From positions 1 through 60,931 of the forward strand of contig NZ_MPIN01000012.1 in assembly GCF_001887355.1 (NCBI RefSeq): a stretch of 60,931 nucleotides of DNA, given 5' to 3'. The translations under genes were made by a program, and so were the position numbers. Position 1 is the first letter of the stretch. Every line of letters begins with the position of its first letter. This document shows, piece by piece, positions 8,467 to 20,448 of this stretch. A model generated the notes under the pieces. It saw only the letters and a list, made by a program, of their open reading frames with translations. It made no database searches and had not been told where the DNA came from. This DNA is from Cystobacter ferrugineus (GTDB taxonomy: Bacteria > Myxococcota > Myxococcia > Myxococcales > Myxococcaceae).

Positions 8467-9925
8467 GAGGGATTCTCCTGTGAAGGATGTGGGTTGGACG
8501 GCGATGGGTGGAGAGCAGTCTCTCCTGGAGGATGGAGACGGCCTGACGAAGGCTCAGCAGCTTTTCCTGGTAGGGAAAGCGGCCCTGTTCCAGATAGGCT
8601 TTCAGGGACTGGCGCATGGGCGCGTTCTCTGGACGGCTCAATCCTTCCTGGATGAGGACCTGGCGCAGATCGAGGGCCTCGTGGAGGTCGGTGACGGCCA
8701 ATGCGGCGGGGGGCGCCTCTCCATGGCTCAGGGCACTGTAGTGGACGAGGGTGGGGCACTGCACGCTGCGGATCCACTCCTTGAAAGGCTCCACGAAGGG
8801 CTGGCCCGAGGGAAAACCCTTCGAGCCGCTCCAGATGAGCTTGAGGAAGGTGCTCACATCCTCGTGGTCCACGAACGCATCGATATAGGCTTCCCAGCTC
8901 TCGTCATAGGTGACGATGAACAGCAATTGCCGCTTCGCGCCGCGCTGGAAGATCGCCCACCGCGCGAAGTGGATGACCCGCATGTCATTCATGCCCACCA
9001 GGTTGCGTTTGAGCCGCCAGTCGACGAGCCTCATGAAGAAGCGTTGCCGGAGCCGGCCGAGTGCGCTGGAGGGGACGTCCGTGACGAGGATCATCGAGTT
9101 CTGGACGGGTCCCTGCCGCGCATCGATCTCCTCGCGCAGCGCGTCGGGGACCGTGACGTGCTCGACCGTCTGGCGAGGACGCGCGAACCGGTTCTTGAGC
9201 CGGACGAGCAGGCGCAAGGGTTTGTCGACGAGGAGGTAGGTGAGGGTCGCGAGGGCCGCTTCGAGGAACGCGGCGTTCTGGTGGCGTTGCCACTCCGGAG
9301 TGGTCACGCGTACGAGGTGGGGGCCGAGGTGTTCGCGCAGGTCGTCGTACACGGAGGTGGCCTCGAGCCGCTCCAGAAAGGGACGCCGGTAGGGATTGTT
9401 CAGATAGGCATCGGCCTCCGCGCGCAACGCCTGCAGTTCCCGGACCGCCGGGACGGAGGCGACGCGGTAGGCGAAGTCGACGTGCCGTGTGTTGTAGGGC
9501 GCCGCGTGCTTCAGCAGGTAGTGCTTGACGAGCTCGGGCCGCGCCAGCCCCGCCGCCGGATAGCCTTCGCAGTGGGAATAGATCTCATCGAAGCTCGTAT
9601 CTCCCGACAGGGAGGCCTGGGCGGCGAGTGCGTCCACGAGCAGCCCGAGGGCGGTGCGGAGCTGTTTCCGCCCATGAAGCGAGGCGGACAGGCGCAGGTC
9701 GGCACCGAGGATGAGATGGCAATCCTCGCGAGGCTCGCCTGGTGGGCCGTCCCAGGGCGCGCCGCCAAGGATGCTCCAGTGCGCGAAATAGAGCGCCTGG
9801 ATGCCGCGAAACGGGTGGGGTTGACGGGCCTGGATGGTTCGATCCAGCTCCCGCAGCCTGGAGGTCAAACCCTCCACGGCTTCAGGACGGATCTTCGTGA
9901 TGATGCTCAATGTGCCGTGGAACAT
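8219..9925 (-). CDS. Unknown protein with two similar halves, upstream of DyP
   Basis: The product is 568 residues as read; the family is not recognised. Two regions look related. Near residues 5-105 there is IQALYFAHWSILGG followed by a C-H-L-I-L strand, and near 275-380 there is MRVIHFARWAIF followed by a Q-L-L-F-I-V strand and Y-D-E-S-W. This suggests a tandem repeat of a ferredoxin-like alpha+beta domain, the same fold class that builds DyP peroxidases. The last ~82 codons run through the start of the DyP gene in another frame and look like out-of-frame sequence, so the true C-terminus may lie near 8466-8500. The start ATG overlaps the end of the receiver gene by 19 nt, implying an operon. 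Confidence 0.6.
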   Translation of the reverse strand: MFHGTLSIITKIRPEAVEGLTSRLRELDRTIQARQPHPFRGIQALYFAHWSILGGAPWDGPPGEPREDCHLILGADLRLSASLHGRKQLRTALGLLVDALAAQASLSGDTSFDEIYSHCEGYPAAGLARPELVKHYLLKHAAPYNTRHVDFAYRVASVPAVRELQALRAEADAYLNNPYRRPFLERLEATSVYDDLREHLGPHLVRVTTPEWQRHQNAAFLEAALATLTYLLVDKPLRLLVRLKNRFARPRQTVEHVTVPDALREEIDARQGPVQNSMILVTDVPSSALGRLRQRFFMRLVDWRLKRNLVGMNDMRVIHFARWAIFQRGAKRQLLFIVTYDESWEAYIDAFVDHEDVSTFLKLIWSGSKGFPSGQPFVEPFKEWIRSVQCPTLVHYSALSHGEAPPAALAVTDLHEALDLRQVLIQEGLSRPENAPMRQSLKAYLEQGRFPYQEKLLSLRQAVSILQERLLSTHRRPTHILHRRIPHVTTRKLGVLRAQTPLRSRRSEGHSAPISREAGRHPGAHRPWLQAHGDRRLPAVEDPGRRSVPGVASGDPEGGTHDSGGDPH

Positions 9926-10359
9926 GCGGTGTCACCCAGTCCGAAGAGGAGCGTGGTTCGTGTTGAACATGAGTTGCGAGGAGCCTTGGCCGGTGGCGTC
10001 TGGCGCCGGGCGTCGGAGTGGGCGAGCACCCGGCGCACCAGGCCCTCGAACTCTTCCAGGGGAGAACTCTTGGGCACGAACCGGGCGCCCGGAGCGTGGG
10101 GGTCTCCCGAGGAACTGTGGATGATGATGGGAATTTCGTGCAGGCGCTCGTCGGCGTGGAGTTGATGGCACAACTCCAGCCCGTCCATACGGGGCATCAT
10201 CCAATCCGTCACCACCAGTTCCGGTGGATTTTGCCGGGCGATGGACAGGGCCTCACGTCCGTCGTGCGCCTCGATCACCCGGTAATCCATCTGCTCCAGC
10301 ACCTCCCGGAAGAGGTCGAGCAGATCTTGTTCATCGTCAACCAGGAGAATCGTGCGCAT
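9907..10359 (-). CDS. Single-domain response regulator
   Basis: The 150-residue receiver has the acidic pair D8-D9, phosphoacceptor D52 (VVTDWMMPRMDG), a switch Ser in IIHSSSG and the conserved Lys in VPKSS. No output domain follows; about 25 extra residues at the C-terminus have no clear fold. It is the first gene of a leftward set with the 568-residue unknown and the DyP peroxidase, overlapping the former by 19 nt, so a phosphorelay might be linked to that peroxidase system. The cognate kinase is not evident nearby. Confidence 0.88.
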   Translation of the reverse strand: MRTILLVDDEQDLLDLFREVLEQMDYRVIEAHDGREALSIARQNPPELVVTDWMMPRMDGLELCHQLHADERLHEIPIIIHSSSGDPHAPGARFVPKSSPLEEFEGLVRRVLAHSDARRQTPPAKAPRNSCSTRTTLLFGLGDTACSTAH

Positions 10360-10708
10360 GGTGTCCTCCGCTTTGGTTCGAAATGTCTCTCCCTACACGG
10401 AAGGAGTTTGACTACCTTCTCTGTGATTCAGACCGGCCATGCATGAAGCTGTCCGTGAAGATGGGAATGGGAGAGCGGGGAGGAGTGTCCGTGGGGGCGG
10501 GCGATGCCAGGGGTTGTCTGTCCGCCACCTGCCCATCCGTGTGAGCCTGTCCGGGTCGAGGAGCATGTCTCCTTTCCCGAGGGGCGCGGTAGCTGGGGCG
10601 GGCTCGCCAGGACCGGTGGCCATTCCTTGCTCACGCTCGCGCCGGTCCTTAATCCTGGGATGAGGCGCTGCGCCAGGTGGTCCGGCGGGGACACCGGAGG
10701 GCGAAGGA
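10360..10708. other. Divergent intergenic region, 349 nt
   Basis: This is the control region between the leftward receiver operon and the rightward kinase gene. I see no coding potential with support. A GG-GC pair around 10618-10631 loosely resembles a sigma-54 site, but its spacing is one base short. No convincing -35/-10 pair was found. Confidence 0.5.
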
Positions 10709-14839
<4,131 letters not shown>

Positions 14840-14871
14840 AGGAACGGGTCGACAGAACGCGGGGACCGAAG

Positions 14872-15495
14872 ATGGCGACGGATCGTGAGCAGTTGGAGCA
14901 GGACATCCGGGAGTTGTGTCAGCGTGGGGATACCGGACGGGCGGTGGAGCGCGCGCTGCAGGGCTATGGAATAGAGATCATGAGGCTCATCTCCTCCGTC
15001 ATGCACAACCCGGAGCAGGCCAATGACGTCTTCAGCCTCTTCTGTGAGAACCTCCTCAAGGGGCTGCCGGGGTTTCGCTGGGAGAGCTCCTTCCGGACGT
15101 GGGCCTACCGGCTGGCGCGCAACGCCTGCTACCAGTTGCTGCACGCGCCCGCCGCGCGCGAGACGCCCGTCACCGCCTCGCTGATTCCCGAGCAGCCCGA
15201 GCCGGGCCGCTCCGACACGCAGCCCTGGCAGAGGACCTCGGTCAAGGAGCGCTTCCGCGCCCTGCGTGACAGCCTGCAACCCGAGGAGCGCATGATCTTG
15301 ATGTTCCGGGTGGACCAGCGGCTGTCGTGGACGGAGGTGGCGCGGGTCATGTGGGATCAGGACGAGCCGCCCACGAGCGCGGCGCTCAACCGCAAGGCAA
15401 CCTCCCTGCGCCAGCAGTTCCAGCGCATCAAGGCGCACCTGCGCTCCATGGCCATCGGGCAGGGGCTCATCGAGCAGGACAGGCTGGGAGGCTGA
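14872..15495 (+). CDS. ECF sigma factor paired with upstream kinase
   Basis: The start at ATG 14872 gives 207 residues, beginning 32 nt after the kinase stop. Region 2 (residues ~30-90) and region 4 (LQPEERMILMFRVDQRLSWT, ~135-155) are recognisable. The part of region 2.2 that contacts RNA polymerase reads NPEQANDVFSLF (46-57). The other ECF factor in this window, at 32384, has DPEEANDVVQEVF at the same place. Thus an Asp, a Glu and the following Q-E are replaced by Asn, Gln and S-L. Loss of these acidic residues is known in kinase-activated ECF factors such as EcfP of Vibrio. No anti-sigma gene is adjacent. Control by phosphorylation is therefore proposed, not shown. Confidence 0.85.
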   Translation: MATDREQLEQDIRELCQRGDTGRAVERALQGYGIEIMRLISSVMHNPEQANDVFSLFCENLLKGLPGFRWESSFRTWAYRLARNACYQLLHAPAARETPVTASLIPEQPEPGRSDTQPWQRTSVKERFRALRDSLQPEERMILMFRVDQRLSWTEVARVMWDQDEPPTSAALNRKATSLRQQFQRIKAHLRSMAIGQGLIEQDRLGG

Positions 15496-15498
15496 CGC

Positions 15499-16311
15499 TC
15501 AGCGCCTGCCCCGGCGGGGTGCCTGGCAGCGCGGGCAGAAGAACAGTCCGCGTCCGGAGAGCGACAGGCGGGTGATGGAGGTGGAGCACCGGGGGCAGGG
15601 CTGTCCCCCGCGGGCATAGACACAGAACCGGTCCTCACGGCGCCTGCCAGGAATGGAGAGGGCGTCGGGCGGGGCGTGGGGCGTGACGATGCGGCCGTCG
15701 CGGGCCGCGTCCTCCAACAACTCGCGGAGCGCTGTCCACAGGCGCTCGAAGTCGTCGGGCCGCAGCTCGGCGGCGGGCAGTTGGGGCGGCAGCCTCGCGA
15801 GGAAGAGCGCCTCGGCGCGCAGGATGTTGCCCACGCCCGAGATGCGCTCTTGATCCAACAGCACGGTGGCCAGGGGGGCCCGGCCCCGGCGCAGGGCCTC
15901 GAAGGCGCGGGAGGCGGAGGACTCGGGCCGCAGGGGATCCTCCCCCAGCCGGGCGCGCAGGATGGCTTCCTCCTCCGGGCTCAGCAGCTCGCAGCGTTGG
16001 GGACCCGACAGGTGGAGCGTGGCATGGGGGGAGGCGAGCCGCAGCCGGCAGGCCGTGGAGGGGGCCGGCCCCGTGGAGCGGAAGTGCCGGATGTTGCCGA
16101 CGAGGCCCAGGTGCAGGTGCAGGTGCACCCCCCCTTCGAAGTGGTGGAAGAGGTGCTTGCCGTGGGCTTCCACGCCCACGAGCGTCCGTCCGGACAGCCG
16201 CCGGGCGTCCTGGGTGAAGCGCCCCTGGGGCGAGTCGGCGGTGAACTGGCGTCCCACCAGCCAGCGGCGGTGGACACGCGCGAGGCGGTGGATGATGTTT
16301 CCTTCGGGCAT
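15499..16311 (-). CDS. Fpg/Nei family DNA glycosylase/AP lyase (endonuclease VIII-like)
   Basis: The 270-residue protein begins MPEGN, so after Met removal Pro2 and Glu3 are the catalytic pair of this base-excision family. A Lys in AHGKHLFHHF matches the conserved beta-hairpin Lys. The helix-two-turn-helix region includes ISGVGNILRAEALF. A C-terminal zinc finger has C-P-R-C (about 250-253) and F-C-P-R-C. The MPEG(N/H)-x-I-H-R start favours the Nei2-like branch over classic Fpg. It is convergent with the ECF gene, with 3 nt between stops. Confidence 0.88.
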   Translation of the reverse strand: MPEGNIIHRLARVHRRWLVGRQFTADSPQGRFTQDARRLSGRTLVGVEAHGKHLFHHFEGGVHLHLHLGLVGNIRHFRSTGPAPSTACRLRLASPHATLHLSGPQRCELLSPEEEAILRARLGEDPLRPESSASRAFEALRRGRAPLATVLLDQERISGVGNILRAEALFLARLPPQLPAAELRPDDFERLWTALRELLEDAARDGRIVTPHAPPDALSIPGRRREDRFCVYARGGQPCPRCSTSITRLSLSGRGLFFCPRCQAPRRGRR

Positions 16312-16414
16312 TCCGGAGAGGTAACGCCCGGGGGATGACCTGTCACGTCAGCTCGCTCGTCTGGGGCCTGGCCGCGCGGGGAGTCATGGACGTGACGGAC
16401 GCACAGTCCTTTCC

Positions 16415-16443
16415 CTGCTTCGAGGGGTGGCGGTGCTATCGTG
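16415..16443 (+). promoter_or_regulatory. Possible promoter of receiver gene, short or no leader
   Basis: A TATCGT -10 element at 16438-16443 lies 7 nt before ATG 16451. The -35 (CTGCTT at 16415-16420, 17-nt spacer) is weak. If used, transcription would start at about the start codon. Confidence 0.35.
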
Positions 16444-16450
16444 GCCCGTC

Positions 16451-16834
16451 ATGACGCAGCAGATCCGTGCGCTGGTGGTGGACGACTCGCAGGCGATGAG
16501 GCGCAGCCTCATGTACGCGCTGCAGCGGCTGGGCACCTGGCTACACACCGAAGAGGCCCAGGATGGGGCCGAGGGCCTGAAGAAGCTCACCCTGGGCCGC
16601 TACGATCTGATCCTCACCGACATCAACATGCCGCTGATGGACGGGCTCAAGCTCATCCACCACCTGCGCCAGACGGAGGCCTACCGCACGGTGCCCATCG
16701 TGGTCATCACCACCGAGTCGGCCATGGAGGACCGGGCGCGGGCCATGGCGCTCGGGGCGAGCGCCTACCTGGTCAAACCGGTGCAGTCCAAGGTGGTCCA
16801 GGACACGGTGCGGGGCCTGTTGCGGCTCGAGTAG
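16451..16834 (+). CDS. CheY-like single-domain response regulator
   Basis: The 127-residue receiver has D11-D12, phosphoacceptor D57 (LILTDINMPLMDG), a switch Thr in VVITTES and the conserved Lys in YLVKPV. No output domain is present. ATG 16451 is preferred over an upstream in-frame start because a -10-like box sits 7 nt before it. It is divergent from the glycosylase gene and lies upstream of leuS. Its signalling partner cannot be deduced. Confidence 0.9.
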   Translation: MTQQIRALVVDDSQAMRRSLMYALQRLGTWLHTEEAQDGAEGLKKLTLGRYDLILTDINMPLMDGLKLIHHLRQTEAYRTVPIVVITTESAMEDRARAMALGASAYLVKPVQSKVVQDTVRGLLRLE

Positions 16835-16891
16835 GGGCGGTGTCGGCTCCTTCCTCGGGTGTCAGCGGACCAGGACGGGTGGCGTCTGTTG

Positions 16892-16920
16892 TTGCTTGGG
16901 GATGGACGCCCCACTAAGAC
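16892..16920 (+). promoter_or_regulatory. Promoter of leuS, near-leaderless
   Basis: TTGCTT at 16892-16897 and TAAGAC at 16915-16920 are separated by 17 nt. A start of transcription ~7 nt later leaves only about 4 nt before ATG 16931; no Shine-Dalgarno sequence is visible. Confidence 0.5.
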
Positions 16921-16930
16921 CGTCACCGTC

Positions 16931-19435
16931 ATGGCCATGAACGAGCGTTACGAGCCGCAGGCAATCGAGAAGAAGTGGCAGGATCGTTGGCATCAGGCGG
17001 GAGTGTTCCGCGCGGGCACGCGCCCCGGAGCCCCGAAGAAGTACATCCTCGAGATGCTTCCGTACCCCAGCGGGAAGATGCACATGGGGCACGTGCGCAA
17101 CTACCTCATCGGTGACGTCTACGCGCGCTTCTTCCAGATGCGGGGCTACGACGTGCTGCACCCCATGGGCTGGGACGCCTTCGGTCTGCCCGCGGAGAAC
17201 GCGGCCATCAAGGACGGCGTGCACCCGGCGGTGCGCACCCGCGAGAACATCGACTCCTTCAAGAAGGAGATCCGCTCGCTCGGCTACAGCTACGACTGGA
17301 CACGCGAGGTGAACACCAGCGAGCCCGAGTACTACCGCTGGAACCAGTGGTTCTTCATCCAGATGCTGAACAAGGGGCTCGTCTACCGCCGCTTCAGCAA
17401 GGTGAACTGGTGCACGGGCTGCCTCACCGTCATCGCCAACGAGCAGGTGAAGGACGGCGTGTGCGAGCGCTGCGAGTCGAAGGTGCTGGACAAGGAGCTG
17501 CCCGAGTGGGCGTTCCGCATCACCCGCTACTCGCAGGAACTGCTCGACGGCCTGGACGAGCTCAAGGAGTGGCCCGAGCGCATCACCTCCATGCAGCGCA
17601 ACTGGATTGGCCGCTCCGAGGGCGTGGAGGCGGACTTCGCCATCCAGGGCAGTGAGGAGCGCCTGCGCGTCTTCACCACGCGCGTGGACACCATCCACGG
17701 CTGCACCTACGTGGTGCTGGCGCCGGACCACAAGCTGGTGGCGCGCATCACCACGCCCGACAAGCGCGCCGAGGTGGAGGCCTTCGCCCGGAAGATGGCG
17801 GCCATCTCCAAGACGGAGCGCACGGAGGAGGGCGCCACGAAGGAGGGCGTCTTCACGGGCGCCCACGCCATCAATCCCTTCACCGGCCAGCCGGTGCCCA
17901 TCTGGGTCGCCAACTTCGTGCTGGCCGACTACGGCACGGGCGCGGTGATGAGCGTGCCGGCGCACGACGCGCGCGACTTCGACTTCGCGCGCAAGTACTC
18001 GCTGCCCATCCGCGTGGTGATCCAGCCCGCGCAGGGCGACAAGCTGCCCGAGGGCAGCGTCCTGGAGGCGGCGTACACCGAGGACGGCGTGCTGGTGGAC
18101 TCGGACGAGTACACGGGCCTGAGCTCGGACGAGGCGCGCCGGAAGATGGGCGCGAAGCTCCAGGCCGAGGGCCGGGGCGAGCCCAAGGTGACGTACCGCC
18201 AGAAGGACTGGGGCTTCAGCCGTCAGCGCTACTGGGGCACGCCCATCCCCATCGTCTACTGCGAGAAGTGCGATCCCGAGCGCAAGGGCCAGCCGGTGCC
18301 GCTCGAGCAGCTCCCGGTGCGCCTGCCGGAGATCGACACCGAGGCGGTGCTCACGGGCAAGGGCGAGCCGCCCCTGGCCAAGGTGCCCGCGTTCGTCAAC
18401 ACCACGTGCCCCACGTGCGGGGGCCCGGCCCGGCGCGAGACGGAGACGATGGACACCTTCGTCGACTCCTGCTGGTACTTCGCGCGCTACCTCTCGCCGC
18501 ACTTCGACGGGGCGCCCTTCGATCCGAAGGAGGCCCAGCGCTGGCTGCCGGTGGACGTGTACGTGGGCGGCCCCGAGCACGCGGTGATGCACCTGCTCTA
18601 CTTCCGCTTCTGGACGCGGGTGATGAAGCTGCTCGGCCTGTCCCCGGTGGACGAGCCCGTCAAGCGGCTGGTGACCCAGGGCATCGTCAACGGGCCGGAT
18701 GGGCGCAAGATGTCCAAGCGCTGGGGCAACGTGGTGGCGCCCGCGTCCATCGTCGAGAAGTACGGCGCGGACACGGCGCGCGCCTACGTGATGTTCGCCG
18801 GGCCGCCCGAGCGCGACTTCGACTGGTCCGATGATCAGGTGGAGGGCGCCTACCGCTTCCTCAAGCGGGTGTGGGTGCTCGCCACGCAGCACCAGGGCGT
18901 GGCCGGGGCGACGGCCACGTATGAAGGAGCCTACGAGGGCAAGGCGCTGGAGATCCGCCGCGCGGCGCACAAGTGCCTCAAGCGGGTGGGGGAGGCCATC
19001 GAGCGGCTGTCCTTCAACACCGCCATCGCCGGCACCATGGAGTACGTGAACGCGCTGTACGCGCTGGGCACGGCGGAGACGCCCGCGGAGAAGGCCGCCA
19101 TGGCCGAGGCCATTCGGGTGCTGACGGTGGTGCTCACGCCCTTCGCGCCGCACCTGGCCGATGAGATCGCCGAGGCCTATGGGGCCAAGGACTTCGTCGT
19201 CACCCAGGGCTGGCCCGACTTCGATCCGGCGCTGGTGGTGGACGACGTGATTCCCTACGCGGTGCAGGTCAACGGCAAGCTGCGCGCGGAGGTGCGGGTG
19301 GCGGCGGACGCGGCCGAGGCGGACGTGCGAGCGGCGGCCGAGGCGGACGAGCGGGTGAAGGCCGCCATGGCGGGCAAGACGCTGCGCAAGTTCGTCTTCG
19401 TGCCCAAGCGCCTCGTCAACTTCGTCGTCGGCTGA
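16931..19435 (+). CDS. leuS: Leucyl-tRNA synthetase
   Basis: The class I synthetase has 834 residues and attaches leucine to its tRNA. The N-terminus reads NERYEPQAIEKKW. The HIGH-type motif is HMGH in YPSGKMHMGHVRN, and the KMSKS-type loop is GRKMSKRWGN. An editing (CP1) insertion lies between these with the TTRVDT and Y-G-T-G-A-V-M segments, and a zinc-type C-x-x-C pair is present (CPTCGGPA). Starts at 16931 and 16937 are both possible; an ORF extension upstream lacks the family sequence. It is followed by a hairpin at 19445-19471 and the lptE promoter. Confidence 0.97.
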   Translation: MAMNERYEPQAIEKKWQDRWHQAGVFRAGTRPGAPKKYILEMLPYPSGKMHMGHVRNYLIGDVYARFFQMRGYDVLHPMGWDAFGLPAENAAIKDGVHPAVRTRENIDSFKKEIRSLGYSYDWTREVNTSEPEYYRWNQWFFIQMLNKGLVYRRFSKVNWCTGCLTVIANEQVKDGVCERCESKVLDKELPEWAFRITRYSQELLDGLDELKEWPERITSMQRNWIGRSEGVEADFAIQGSEERLRVFTTRVDTIHGCTYVVLAPDHKLVARITTPDKRAEVEAFARKMAAISKTERTEEGATKEGVFTGAHAINPFTGQPVPIWVANFVLADYGTGAVMSVPAHDARDFDFARKYSLPIRVVIQPAQGDKLPEGSVLEAAYTEDGVLVDSDEYTGLSSDEARRKMGAKLQAEGRGEPKVTYRQKDWGFSRQRYWGTPIPIVYCEKCDPERKGQPVPLEQLPVRLPEIDTEAVLTGKGEPPLAKVPAFVNTTCPTCGGPARRETETMDTFVDSCWYFARYLSPHFDGAPFDPKEAQRWLPVDVYVGGPEHAVMHLLYFRFWTRVMKLLGLSPVDEPVKRLVTQGIVNGPDGRKMSKRWGNVVAPASIVEKYGADTARAYVMFAGPPERDFDWSDDQVEGAYRFLKRVWVLATQHQGVAGATATYEGAYEGKALEIRRAAHKCLKRVGEAIERLSFNTAIAGTMEYVNALYALGTAETPAEKAAMAEAIRVLTVVLTPFAPHLADEIAEAYGAKDFVVTQGWPDFDPALVVDDVIPYAVQVNGKLRAEVRVAADAAEADVRAAAEADERVKAAMAGKTLRKFVFVPKRLVNFVVG

Positions 19436-19444
19436 GCCGGTGGA

Positions 19445-19471
19445 GCGCGGGGAGGGGCGTCCTCCTCGCGC
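19445..19471 (+). terminator. Terminator-like hairpin after leuS
   Basis: An 11-bp stem (GCGCGGGGAGG with CCTCCTCGCGC, one G-T wobble) with a 5-nt loop starts 10 nt after the leuS stop. It ends at the base just before the TTGACG of the lptE promoter. There is no T-tract. Confidence 0.6.
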
Positions 19472-19499
19472 TTGACGGTGGGGATCACCCCGCTACTGT
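19472..19499 (+). promoter_or_regulatory. Leaderless promoter of lptE
   Basis: TTGACG at 19472-19477, a 16-nt spacer, and TACTGT at 19494-19499. ATG 19507 begins 7 nt after the -10 element, so the transcript should start at the initiation codon. No ribosome binding site exists upstream. Confidence 0.65.
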
Positions 19500-19506
19500 G
19501 GGCGCC

Positions 19507-20049
19507 ATGTCCCGGCTCTACGCGGTGGGTGGGTTGCTCTGGTTGTCGGTGCTCGGGTGTGGCTACCGCTTCACCCCCCGGTCGGCGGGGCTGCCCGGGG
19601 GCGTGAGTTCCGTCTGCGCGCCCATCTTCCGCAACGACACCGCCGAGCCGGGCCTGGAGACGCTCTTCACGCGCCTGTTCCGTCAGGAGCTGGTGCGTGC
19701 GGGGACGCTGGGCGGCTCCGGCTCATGCCAGGCATCCGTCGAGGGCGTGGTGGCGTGGGTGAACAGCTCTCCGACGATCGTCACCGAGCCCGTCTATCAG
19801 GGCAACGTCGCGGTGACGGGCCCTCAGCTCGCCAGCTACCGGGCCTCGGTCGGGGTGACGTTGAGGCTGGTGCGGGACGGCCAGGTCCTGGCGGAGACGA
19901 CCGTTTCGGGCAACGAGGACTTCCTGCCGGGCGCGGAGGGGGCGTCCGGCGACGTGCTGCAAGCCGAGGCCAACCGTCAAGCCGCGCTGTACCGTCTCGC
20001 CGAGACGTTGATGCGCGAGGGCTACGATCGGTTGGCCAACAACTGGTGA
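19507..20049 (+). CDS. lptE: LptE-like LPS assembly lipoprotein
   Basis: The 180-residue protein has a signal peptide and lipobox ending LSVLGC (Cys18), followed directly by GYRF. This Cys-Gly-Tyr-x-Phe start is typical of LptE, the outer-membrane lipoprotein that plugs LptD and helps insert lipopolysaccharide. The body is mostly beta strand with a C-terminal helix. ATG 19507 is chosen because it sits 7 nt after a good -10 element; an alternative ATG nine nt upstream overlaps that promoter. The match rests on pattern and size, so the assignment is good but not certain. Confidence 0.75.
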   Translation: MSRLYAVGGLLWLSVLGCGYRFTPRSAGLPGGVSSVCAPIFRNDTAEPGLETLFTRLFRQELVRAGTLGGSGSCQASVEGVVAWVNSSPTIVTEPVYQGNVAVTGPQLASYRASVGVTLRLVRDGQVLAETTVSGNEDFLPGAEGASGDVLQAEANRQAALYRLAETLMREGYDRLANNW

Positions 20050-20058
20050 TGCCGAGGA

Positions 20059-20334
20059 CTACTTCGCCGCGGCCTTGGCGCGGTTGACGGCCTTGGCGAG
20101 GCGGGAGATGCGGCGCGAGGCGGCGCGCTTGTGGAGCACGCCCTTGGAGGCGGCCTTGTTGAGGCGGCTCGCGGCGGACTTGAAGGCGTCCGCGGTCTTC
20201 CCGGCGTCCGGGGAGGCAAGGGTGTCGCGCAGGTTCTTCACGGCGTCCTTCACCGTGGTGCGCACGTTGACATTGCGGGCGCGGCGCTTCTGCGCCTGGC
20301 GGTTACGCTTCTCTGCAGACTTGGTGTTGGCCAA
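20059..20334 (-). CDS. rpsT: 30S ribosomal protein S20
   Basis: The protein has 91 residues, is very basic and is rich in Lys/Arg/Ala helix. It starts MANTKSAEKRNRQAQKRRAR and ends in an Ala/Lys tail, as S20 does. It binds 16S rRNA in the small subunit. A GGAG precedes the ATG by about 8 nt. It is transcribed leftward from its own promoter at 20372-20401, whose -10 lies inside an inverted repeat; mazG lies upstream in the same direction. Its stop is 10 nt from the convergent lptE stop. Confidence 0.97.
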   Translation of the reverse strand: MANTKSAEKRNRQAQKRRARNVNVRTTVKDAVKNLRDTLASPDAGKTADAFKSAASRLNKAASKGVLHKRAASRRISRLAKAVNRAKAAAK

Positions 20335-20362
20335 GGTGATCTCCAGCGTACTTCTGTGGAAA

Positions 20363-20389
20363 GAGGCGCCGTACCTACTTCGGCGCCTC
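20363..20389 (-). terminator. Perfect inverted repeat between mazG and rpsT
   Basis: GAGGCGCCG and CGGCGCCTC form a perfect 9-bp stem around a 9-nt loop. Read leftward, it is followed by TTTCC, so it could end mazG transcription. The loop contains the -10 box (TAGGTA) of the rpsT promoter, so it may equally be an operator. Confidence 0.55.
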
Positions 20390-20401
20390 CCCCACCGTCA
20401 A
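20372..20401 (-). promoter_or_regulatory. Promoter of rpsT
   Basis: On the minus strand, TTGACG (20401-20396) and TAGGTA (20377-20372) are separated by 18 nt. The predicted leader of about 30 nt contains the GGAG ribosome binding site of rpsT. The -10 sits in the loop of the inverted repeat 20363-20389. Confidence 0.65.
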
Positions 20402-20448
20402 GGTTTGCGTGCTTCCGACCGTGATCCAGGCGCTTGGATGCCTTCCCT

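Noticed and set aside
10616-10632. Possible sigma-54 promoter before the kinase gene
   Set aside because: TGGCCATTCCTTGCT resembles the consensus, but the GG to GC spacing is one base short, which normally abolishes function.
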